64,000 bases of DNA, from assembly GCA_016169945.1 (NCBI GenBank), contig JADLSH010000387.1:3629501-3693500 (forward strand), read 5' to 3'. The notes below the pieces were generated by a model. It did not search any database and had not been told where the DNA came from. It was given only the letters and a program-made list of their open reading frames with translations. This DNA is from Trachythela sp. YZ-2020. Lineage: Eukaryota > Cnidaria > Anthozoa > Malacalcyonacea > Clavulariidae. How positions within the stretch are numbered: the stretch's first letter is position 1; each line of letters begins with the position of its first letter. Below are positions 41,162-53,100 of the stretch, piece after piece. Made by a program: the position numbers and the translations under genes.

Positions 41162-44100
41162 TCATAGATCTCGCTCATTAGGAGGACGATATTCCATATC
41201 TATAATATCAAACACATCTCGTTCGCTGTTCACAGGCAGTGCTTCACCAGCCGCACCTGTAATAAAAGAAAAATCAAAACAACACGACTAATCATGCATA
41301 TCGATCCTGCGTATACATGCATGCGCTAAAACTCCGTATTAAATTTTATGCACTCTGTGCAACTAGCTAGAGTCGAGTGCGTGTTGTCTCTGAATTATAT
41401 GTAGTTACACATGAGTAAGAAAAATCCTATATCCCTTCTAACCAGTATTATTTCAAAACCGTACATGCGATTACTGTGCGTACTTGGATATACTTTTATC
41501 TGAGAATTAAAGACATTTTTGTTAACCACGAGAATGTCTTGATGAATGTATGCAGAGAGACGTGCAATCCAAGAAATCGTTAAACATTTCTAGCTCCAAC
41601 TTACCCGTGGTTCCGACAAGTCTATACAAAAGAAAAATAGACAGGCTGATGAGTTTACGTTGGTTTTTAAGTGCAGCCTGTGCAGGACTCCTGATAATTT
41701 TTATACCACAATTATAGATTCGGGGTTTATCTGTATTACAGCAGGTTTAATATATCAGGAAAGTATTCTAAGGGATTTCCAACCAGAAAACGGGAACAAT
41801 TTTATTTTTCGTGTGCGCACTAGTTTAGTCTGCTTCTTAATATTTACATGCAGAAACTGTTGTTTATTTTCTGATCATCTGACCTTTATTAAAATACCAT
41901 TAAATATATTATCACAAGCTGCCCACCTTTATCTTTTAAAATTATATACTACATAAATTTAATATTTAATATACTATTTAAAATTTATTTACTTAAAATA
42001 ATTAAAATCACCCATCCTCACCTGATGTTGTATTCATTCAAGGTAAATCCTTTCTCCAACGCCTGTTGCCTCATTTGACGGTTAAACTCATCACTGCCAG
42101 TGAAATACAGAATTCCGCAGTAAAACTGATCTGCAGGAATTAACCTAGAGGAAGGAACACATAAAACTGATGTTACTGTTCATTTTTATCATGGCAATAG
42201 ATTGCATGCACATTGTCATTAGTTTGAGTCTCGCTAGTAAGTCCTAGCACTGTATTGTAACAATATTACAAAATAATAAAAAATACTGCACGTAGAATAA
42301 AATAAAATGAAAGAATGAGGGCTTCAAATGAAATAATCATAACATTCCAAAAAATAAAACAAAACATTTATCAAGTAAAACCTATTAAACCTGGTTTCCA
42401 TATGCTCGTAACCGTATCGTAAACGTGTCGTAACTGTCGTGGAGATAGGCTTGCAGTCTATAGGCTTGCAGTCTATCTCCACGACAGTTACGACACGGTT
42501 ACGACCATATGGAAACCAGGCTTTATTATACAAGATCTACTTCCGATGAAACGACGCATTGTGAAATATATTTGGAATGACGGTAAAAAAACTGACCTGA
42601 CTAACCGTATATCTAACCGGCGGTAGACTTGTTTCGAGCTCCCTTCACCAGTGTTTAATTTACAAACACCCTGAATAGGAATGGAATGTCATAATTGATG
42701 CATGATACCTATATTACATTCAACATATAAAGCATTGAGTATGCATAATATATAACTGTACATACTGTACCATAAATTTAAGTTCCCCTTGCGATAAGGT
42801 GTCCGTGACATATTCCAACTTTTTGAGATGTTCCACAACCTGTCTCAAGTGTATATCCTATTAATAGTATACACAAAAACACATCGCTTAAACTTCATAG
42901 GAACTTTCTCTATATATACAGTGTAGTCAGACTGCTAATATTTAAATTAGAACTCATTTGGACTATTAATATTAAAAGTTAGAGGACTGAACGCCTTAAG
43001 ACAAATTCTGGCTTTATCACACAATTATTATAGGTTACTAATGAAAATGAAATTGAACAATCAATTTGTTACATGACAAAACTTGACAGTTAGATTATAG
43101 ACTAAATTTTGAATTTTGTGATGTCCAACAAAATGGAAATTATAGTGCAACCAGTGACGCCATCTGTATATAAACACGAGATCTGTATCATACCTTGCTT
43201 TTCTCTTTTGTTTCAGATGTAAAAGCGGGATGACAAACCAACATATCAATGTCCCCACTGCTTGGTTTTTCTGCAAAAATGTATACATATACTGTACATA
43301 TACAGTACAATCGCTGTTTTCATATATAGAGGAAACTGCATGTATTAATTTCAGATATACGGTAAGTTTACAATACAAAATTTATGGCAGAATCGAACAA
43401 ATCCTGCAAATTCAGATAAAATGTCTCAAATATATAGCGATATTCAAACTTATAGTTAAATGCCAGACTGCACTGTCTTGTGATTTGTTGTATTTTATGG
43501 AGTTTTATAATATACAAGTCAATACAATTTCTGCTCACCTCTCCTAAAACTTCCGCATATCTCTGCTGTATATTTGTCGTCTAGTTTAGCAATCTCTGCC
43601 ATAAGAAATTCCTATTTAAACCACATACAGATCAACGTAAAAATTCAAATTCAAGCGTCCTAGTAAGAGATTCGCAGTATAAACGAGAAAAATACCTGAT
43701 GCCGCAACATTCCAGACCTAGGAATTCTTTCTTGAAAATCATTGAAGTATCTGTTGAATAAAATTACTAACGTAACTTCTCTGCAAAGCACCAGGGTGGG
43801 CCAATTAATGAAGAGGGGCATACATGCATGGAGAGGGGTGCAACTGTTAGTATGTTTGTATGTTTGTGTATTTCGAACATTCTTATGCACATGATCTCCT
43901 GCCGCACCAGAATGAGAGAAGCTGCTTACAATTGGAGGCATATTACGAGAGATGGACGATAATAGAGAAATTACGATAGGAGGAAAAAGTGAATAATAAT
44001 AATAATAAAGACTTTATTTAAACTGTTAAAAATCGGGAGAACATGCAGTGTTTACAATTATCAACGTTACACTTATTTTATATACAATATAAACATTCAT

Positions 44101-47100
44101 ATTCTTATACACTACAAATATGAGACTTATTGTCAAGTTCTAAAAGATGCGTGTAAACAGAACGTTTAAATCTTGAGAAGGATATAATTTCTCTAATGTT
44201 TAAAGGTAAAGAGTTCCAGTCTTTTGCACCAGCATACTTGAATGTTGATTGGCCTATTGCACTGTTCACCTTCGGAAGATCAAGCAGCGTCTTATCCCTC
44301 AGGTTTCTGTTGTGCATGCAACGTCTGAATTGGAACGTATCTCTCAGTTGGCTAGGGCAGTCCAAGTTATACAGTATCCTGAAAATACTTAGAAAGCGTA
44401 AAAATCGTCTCCTGCTATGCAATGTCAGCAACTTCAGTTCGCTGCGCATCTCTTGAGAACATTTTCGCCTGCCTTGGTGAAGGATAATCCTCAAAGCACG
44501 ATTCTGCAGTTTCTCGACCCGCCTCGTTTGAATTGTTCCGCACTCATGCCATACCGTTGAACTATAGTCCAAAATGGGTAGTATAGTTTGTTTGTAGATA
44601 CGGAGTAAAATTACGCAAGGTAAAAATGACGATATGCGATTGAGTAAGCCAAGTTTTGGATACAAGCGTTGACATATTCTGATAACATGCTGTTCCCATG
44701 ACAGAATATTGCTTATTCGAACACCGAGATAGTCAAATGTAGTGACCACATCAAGGATCTCATTGTCCAGATAGATTTCAATATCATTCGCCCTTTTCAG
44801 TGCTTGGCGTGATCCAATTACCATAGATTTTGTCTTTTTGACATTTGGAATCATTCTGTTGTCTGCCAACCATTGGTCCACTCGTTTGAGATCTTTATTC
44901 ATTTGCGACTGAGCTACGTCAAGATTAGGATGTGAACAATGGGTTTCAATATCGTCCGCATAAAGAGATGGACTTGAAGAGAGGAAGCTGTAGACTATTG
45001 GATTGAAAAGCAAACAAAACAGCGAGGGACCAAGCACAGAGCCTTGTGGGACGCCGTAATTAATCGGTAACATTTGAGATTGGACACCATTACACACAAC
45101 ATATTGTTGCCTGTCAGTTAGATATGAGCAGATCCAATTAGCCTCGATTTCTCCAAACCCATATTTCGTTAATCTTTCCAGGAGAACATGATGATCTATA
45201 ATATCGAACGCCTTCCGCAGATCGATAAAGGTAGCCACCGAATACTGTTTTTGATCCACAGCGAGTTTCAGGGAATCTACGACTTGAATTAAAGTTGTCA
45301 CCGTCGAGCTGTATTTTTGTACGCGTACTGACTGGGTTCGAAGAAAGTCTGGAATTCCTGGTCATGTTCATTCATCTGGTTATTTACACACGATTCACAT
45401 ATCTTGGATAAGTATAGGTTATTTTGAGGCAACGAGGGGATATGTGAATAAGTGAATAAACACATATCCCCGAGGTGCCTCAAAATAACGTACTTATTTT
45501 TCACATTGCGAGGTTGCATTGATTAGTCATAATAGAAAGAAATGCTTTTCAAAGATAATCAAAGATAATCAAACTAAAGAAATTTTAGTTGATCACTTTT
45601 GATCATAAATAAACACTGATCACTTTTGTTTCAGAAAGGAAATCACAAAACATGATCACTTTAGCGGGTTAGTATATTTACTGTTTTTCAATGGTGATTT
45701 GTCATGCCTCGTAAACGCGTGAAATAATAGAACAAAGCACGAATTACGCACCATGTGAAATTCTAAGTGTTAAATGCCTAAAGGTTAAATTAGAATTGTA
45801 AAACGTTGTGTTCGTTCTGTTCAAGATGCTAGAACTTGTTAAAGTTAGTTATACGTGGAAGACATGAGTGAGTCGGACGAAGACATTTATATAACACAAA
45901 ATAAGTTTAGCGGCGTGGTATTTCCGACGATTGAATTGGATGGAAATTCTCGGTAATGCAAGCAGGAGAGTTTGGTTACGAGAACGAAAGCGAAAAGCAA
46001 TCTCAAGACAAGCATGACGAACAGACAACTTTTAGGAGAGGCGTTGTCGCCCTAAATGATGCAGCGGTCTTGGCGAGAAATAGTGAACGGTACCACTAAA
46101 CAGTAAGAAGACAACATTGTGGTGTTTAAATGTTTGGGACGAGTGACGAAAGGAACGAAATACTGTTACAGAGAATGCTGTTGATGTTGCTGGCCGATTT
46201 GGCGTAGTTCCCTCAGGTGATTTGCTACATTTATGTAGTGACCATGAACTGTGTTTCTGGCTGAGCAAATGAGGAATATCCGCCAAACAGCCTGTACCAA
46301 ATGTGTGTTATAATGATTATTAAAGTGTGTATATTACAATATATTGCAAGTCTGGTTGATGTTGTTTTTCATTTTTTTGTGCTGCTAGGACGTTAGAGGG
46401 GAATATTAGAGGGGAATATTAGAGGTGAATATTAGAGGGAATATTAGAGGAATATTAGAGGAATATTAGAGGGGAATATTAGAGGGGGATATTAGAGGGG
46501 AATATTAGAGGAATATTAGAGGGAATATTAGAGGAATATTAGAGGAATATTAGAGGAATATTAGAGGGGAATATTAGAGGAATATTAGAGGGAATATTAG
46601 AGGGGAATATTAGAGGGGAATATTAGAGGGGAATATTAGAGGGGAATATTAGAGGGGAATATTAGAGGGGAATATTAGAGGGGAATATTAGAGGGGAATA
46701 TTAGAGGTGAATATTAATTTTGTCATTGTGATCAGTGATTGTTTTCAGCCCCGCACTCCCCTGCTGAAATCAAAAACCGCCACCGGCATTTCAGACACTT
46801 GACTATTGAATATATTCCCCGATAAGAACAAAGGAAACCGAGCAATGTGAAAAATAAGCAGGGTAAAATTGATATCGGTCTGTAATTATCTCGATTTGTA
46901 GCTGTATTCCCCTTGAAAATAGATGAAATTTTGGCAATTTTCCAACTATTCGGAAAAACTCCGGTCTCCAAGGAACTATTGACTATACACGACAGACTTT
47001 GAAAAATACAGTTCGAGGGTATCTTAAGGATCTTCGCCGGGATGTTATCATTCCCAGTAGCTTTGTTGGGATTTAAATTAGCCAACATATTGGAGATTTC

Positions 47101-50100
47101 AACATCAGTTGTTGGACGGAAATGGAAATTGGTTGGCAAGGAACTCTCCAATGATGAGGGGAACTGGGATGGTGTATCATGATGGGAGTCAAGGTTGGAA
47201 ATAGAAGACGTCGTTGTGGGAGATCTGGCAGAAAGGAGATTTGTGGCGACCGATGTAAAATGTAAGTTCAGAGAATCGCTAATATCTTTAGGGTCCACTA
47301 TATCAACGCCGTCGACAACGAGTTTATCAATTCTGGTCGTTCGATTCTTCGATGGAAGTACTTTTTTCATTAGTTTCCAAAAAGCTTTTGGATCACCGTG
47401 GTAGTCGTCTAATTTGCGTTGGAAAAAGTCAGATTTGGCTTTACGCAACCCACTTGTGACACAATTCCGAAGACGTTTGTAGATGCTAAAGTCCTCGACC
47501 GATTTAGTTTTCAAAGCCCTTTTTCGAGCTTGGTCTCTGGTACGCATCAAAACTAGTACACCACTGTCTATCCACGGAATCCACGGATACAAGTTCTTCC
47601 TAATTCGCTTACGTCTCACGGGAAAGAAAATATCCATGACTGGCGTAAAAAATTTCTCCCAAATAAATAACTTGTCGTTAGGGTCGTCAAACATGTTCAT
47701 CGTATCCCATGATATATTATTTATAGCAATTCGGAAGCCTTCGCGATTTGCATTTAAGTCAACTTTACGAGTGGATATTACGCGATGCTTACTATCTTTC
47801 TGACGGACTGAAATCAAAGATCCGAAGATAGGAAAGTGATCACTAAATCCAGACTGTAGAACACCAGTTGACCAGAAAAGTTGGGGAGATGATGTTATCA
47901 ACAGATCGATAAGTGATTCGGAGTATGCGGTTGATCTTGTCGGTTCACGTACGAGTTGTGTTAGTTTGTGGACATTAAGGAACTCCTTAAGAGCTTTAGT
48001 TTGTGGAGCAGATTCGTCAAGGCAGTCACAATTCAAGTCACCGATTATAATGATCTGTTTATCTGATCTTAGAGCTTCGCGCGTGATATCGTCAAGATAA
48101 TCAATGAAAGGCTCGACAGGTTGCTTAGGAGCTCGATATGCGCATATCAGTAGGCAGGGTAGATTCTTGCTTATTTTGAATTCGATGCAGAATGTTTCAA
48201 AGTGTGGCTCCTCGAGTTGCAGTTTTCGCTCGTATTTTAACCCGTCTTTTATATATATAGCTACGCCACCGCCACGAGAGTTCCTGTCATGACGTTCGAT
48301 ACAATGTCCGTTAATATCCACTTCCATATTACTTACGCCGTTGTTGAGCCAGGTCTCCGTTGTAGGTATAACTAAGGTTTCACCGATTCCAAAGCAGCTC
48401 GGAGTTCGTCCACTTTTGGTAATAAGCTCCTGCAGTTAAAATGCATCACCATTTCTGTATTACTATTTAAAAGACAGTCATTGGTATTAGGAATTATGGA
48501 AGGACCAGGGTTAGTTGCGATGTCACCGGCCAATAGAATACAAAGGAAAAGATGTAATTTGTTATTCTTAATGTCAAACTGGATGCTATAGCGATGGGTG
48601 GACTTGAGTGGAAGGTTGTACTTTCGAAGAACATTGTCGCGCGTTGATGTCCAGAGTAAACACAGTCTTTCGGATATCGGTGAAAGTTCGGAAGCAATGG
48701 AAAAGTTCACAGAAGTTGTTTCTTTTTCGTATTGCACAAATTTAGGCTTTGACCTTTTAGCCAACCAAGCGATAACCATGGAGATTAAAAGCCAAATGAC
48801 AATCATGCGAAACAAAGAGCCAGGAGATTTACGTTCGTTTAAAAACATTTTGACAAATGTTCGTAATGCCAATTACGCGCGAAATTACTGGTAATTAAAG
48901 AATTGCGTGAAATCTCGTCAGCACGAAGTTCGTTCGGAAGTCAAATAACGTCAGCACACAATCACGCACGCGCTGGCGAATGTCAACGGAATTTATGTTG
49001 TAATTAATTTATAATTGCCACAACCTCGATAAATTGATACTTTTTTCGTCGAGTAGAAATCCCAAAATCGCACACAGACTTCAGATAAGTATGGAAAATA
49101 TCTTTAACCACCTCTTAACAAAATTTATTTATCCAATCTCGAGTTTTTGATAGCAAAAATTAACAATTTTTCAGAGCGCCAAAGCGTGCGTGCGCACGCG
49201 AACGCGCAACAGCCAGACGAATAAGCTGAATATGCAGAATTTTGAATACAATTGTCGTATAAAATTATTGATATACATTAATCAATCTTACTCGAGTCCA
49301 ATTCTCTGATGATGGTTTAGTTGATCTTTGACCTTCTTAAGATCTACAGTAAAGTAATAACATGTACAGGTAATGGCATAATCTTTTGGCAGGTTCTGAA
49401 TAAATACTGGAGGTTGCATGCCTCGATCAATTGTTATATTTTCGTAATTGTATAAGGACTCTTGGTTATATATCCTCTTAACGGTAATATTAGTAACGCG
49501 TTAACACACATTCTACTGTATGCATCACCTTCAACGTTTTTAATTCCATCGTCTACAAATTTCTTGGCTGCTACAGGCCTGAAAACCATAAATATTGGTA
49601 TATGTTAAGAACCTTTCTTAAGTCTTCAGGGAAGTTTATGTATCTTAGGCACGTTTGAGGGGAGGCTTAATAGAGAGGGGCTTAATAGATAGGGGTGCTT
49701 AAAGATCTAACCAGTATACACAATCATGTATCTGTGACTTTGCTGTGAAGGGGGAGGGAGGTTATAAATAGAGAGGGGTCTTAATAAATTCCCTCCCCTA
49801 AAAGGGAGAGAGCTATAGAGAGTGTTTCAATAAAGGGTTTGTAATAAGGACTAACCCAATTCCAGATACTTTCATCAGTGCACAAATGGCCGTATTCGAA
49901 TCATCTCCTCGAATCTTCAAGCAAAGATTAAATAAAATGAACAACTTGCGTTCACTCCCTTAATCTATTTTATTTCAAACATCACTTTGCTGACTTGTAT
50001 GTTTATTTACTAGGTAATTGCAGCACTTCAATTGTCACACATTAAGCCTCTCTGAGGCTTAATAAAAAATTTTTGTATTATCTTTACTGATTCTTTTAGG

Positions 50101-53100
50101 CACGAAAGAACGTTGGATCTCAATTATAACAGTTTCAGGTTTAGAATTCTTCCATGCACATCATACGTTCTCCAAGAAGATCTACCCAAGTCAGGTAAAA
50201 AAACTGCACCTGCTTATGACTTTTGTATGAATAATTATATACCTTCTCTAACTTCCCAAGCTTCCCAGTTTCAATATATTCATCCAATTTCTTCGCAATT
50301 TTGTCACCAATTCCAGGCTTCATTTGAAAGTCAGTTAAAAAAGGAAAAGAGAAAAAATTGGGAAATTAGTGACTGATTCACCAAGTGAAATACAAACCAT
50401 AATATGAAAAGTATATATTGTAAAATGGCATTTGTTTTTGTACAATTGAATGAGAAATTTCTATAACTTTGTCTTGGGGCTGAACATTAAACTGAATGTG
50501 AATGCATAATGCATATGTTTAACGTACACAAATAATTAAATTTCTGTCATTCATCTCAAAAATACTGGACAAAATTTCATGAATGTTTCTTCAACAAACA
50601 GGAACAAAAAAGCATCATTATAACGTTCGAAAAAAAACAATCATATCTATTATGGCATTAGTTACACATAATTATATTGACCACAAGTGTAATATATCCA
50701 TGATTCTCAAATCAATTGTTATCGCTATTACATTATAAAATATTATTTTAAATAGTTACAAAACTATTAAAGTACCAATTTTCTTGCTTCTTTTCCACTT
50801 GTTAATTTGGTTGGATGCTTGGCCAAAACAGCAGCAGCTTTTCTGAGAAAATAGTGCATAATTATTTAATATCACAACACTCAAATGTTTTCATTGAATA
50901 ATTAAATATGCATGTGATTAATACAATGAATGTATATGTGCAATCGTCTTGGAAAATGGAACAACGTGGGGCAACGCCCCATCCCCACCCCCCTTACGTA
51001 AAAGAGTCGATTTGGAGTGGAATACCTTTTTTGACAGTGAAGAAACGGCATTTTCTAATGAGAAGAGAACTCCTTGGGTAACAGTGAAAATAAGAGGATA
51101 CAAACTTACAGAACATAAATAAAACAATTTCAAAATTAATTTTCATACCTGTAAGCACTATATTTGTGAATTTGTCGATTCACATTCCGTTCATACTCAG
51201 CCAATTCTAATTATAAGAACACAACAAGACGAAATCGTAAAAATTATGAGTACAAGCAAACCATATCTCAAAATATGATGTTCGTAGACATTGTAATTTA
51301 TTTATAGTTATCCAACTGCGATCATCTCCCCCCCCCGGGGCGATGATACCCCCGGGAATTTGACTTTTCAAAAAATTTTTGGTCAAATTCCCCACCATGT
51401 GGGCGAAAACCATCGTCAAATTCCCCAGGGTGCGGGTAAAAAAACATAGTCAAATACCCATCTGCCTTGTAAGATTCCCATAATTATATAAATTCTTAAT
51501 GTGTATGTGAAGAGGACCAGGACTTTAATTTGTTTGAATGAAATAGTGTATTACTTTTACCATTTTTAACAACTAGAACATACAGTTCTCCAACAAAACA
51601 AACCAAACATTTTGTTCATATACATGCATGACAATTTGTATACTTGCTGTTCACACTTTTCAAGCTGCAACTCATGCAGAGGGTTCTGATCATAAGCTTA
51701 AGCAAGCAACGTTTTTGATTCACGGACGCCAACCCGGAAGTAAATTGAGCCGTTATAGATGGTGACAGCCGTTCTTGTTTGACATCACGAACGTGAAATT
51801 AGATTGACTACCGTTCTTGATTTCAAGCAACAACTGCTGACACCATAATTAACGGCTAAGTTATGTACGCATATTACAGCTGTTCTATAAACATCCCTGG
51901 TGCAGTTCCAAACTTTATACAAAGACATTTTTAACTCTTTCTAAACGGCAGCGTCGAATATCATTCTCCAAAGAATGATGACTTTGAGCGCTTGTATATT
52001 TGGCGCCCCTCACCCAAAACGGACGAAAATACCACCAATCGATTCAGCAAACACACCTGTTCTTGGTTAATGCCAAATAAATCGCTAAAAACATTGTTTT
52101 ACAGATCTCCGTGAGTTTTAACACCTTTGTAATCTGATATTTATTATTATCGTAAACTAATTATATATTCAGTACCTTTGGTCGATTATAACTTCTGTTT
52201 TAAAACGATCTTCGCTAATACACCGTTTTATAGAGCATTAAAAACTGTACACTGACCAACTTGCAAAGAAACACAATAAAAATTGACAAAGTTACGGCGA
52301 AATTTGAAATGTAGTCAAACCGGAATTTCAGACAAAACAACTGAAAGGTCCAAACACAAACAAAGACTGTTGCTATGGTTTTTAAGTGGCCGGAATGAAT
52401 TTCTATATAAGATCTTTTGGACTGAAGCGTGGCAAACCATATATAGTCAAACTACGGCAAGCGCGTGCATGCTGGAAAATTCCGATAAATAAAAATTCAA
52501 AATAAATATTTCGATTCGCCGTATCGCAGCCAAGTTTTACCAAATAAAGAAACAGATAAAAAGCTAAATTTCGATCATTAGAAGTTTTTCAAGATATTGA
52601 AGATATTAAAAGATATTAAAGATTGTTTGAGTTGAACTGAAGTATGACTGGAGGTATGTTTGGGATTAAACTTTTAGTATTTTTGATTCTGTAATGTTTA
52701 GTCGGCAAAATAGCCCACTGTTAAAAAGATTATTTTGTAAGGATTCCAATGGTGTTAATTTCATTGCCAGGGGGTAAATATTTTGCAAAGGAGATCGTAC
52801 TCAAAGTGCTCTTGCGACAACTTGCGACAACATAATTAAAATGCGACCGACCAGAAAGAGTTAAGGCAGGACTTTACGCAATAAATTTCCACATTTCCAC
52901 ATGAAAACTTCTCAAGCCAATAAAATTAGTCAATTATGTCAAGTTCTAAGCGCGACCACTGACCAATTTCGCACAACCGGGAAACGAGTCAAATACCCGA
53001 CGCGGTGGGAAGGTTTCACGTCCAATTCCTGCCTGTGCGGAATTAAATTCTCGTCAAACCCCGGGGGTTCGCCCGGGGGGGGGGGATGATCGCAGTTGGA

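Larger units (their letters stand above)
43990..48900 (-). mobile_element. CR1/L2-like LINE in POLB intron 7, split by a later insertion
   Basis: Same orientation as POLB. Its 5' part, 48372-48872, has a hydrophobic segment ([15 protein letters not shown]) and GDIATNPGP, a 2A-like motif. Frame 46732-48327 has the endonuclease ([31 protein letters not shown]) and early RT ([22 protein letters not shown]). The RT resumes at about 45,440: [12 protein letters not shown], then 44105-45301 with [37 protein letters not shown] and the C-terminal [11 protein letters not shown]. The 3' end shows the TTATTATTATTATTCAC tail at 43993-44009. Apart from the insertion and a small frameshift near 45300, all main motifs are intact, so it is a fairly young copy. 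Confidence 0.85.

Noticed and set aside
42597..42605. Longer POLB exon 12 using the GTCAGT donor
   Set aside because: It would add V-R-L after DIRL; the upstream donor GTTAGT gives DIRLIP as in other POLB proteins.
50094..50210. Continuation of the POLB frame past exon 4 ([10 protein letters not shown] phrase)
   Set aside because: A good GTATAT donor ends exon 4, and the true next segment ([20 protein letters not shown]) was found at 49856-49914 in phase.
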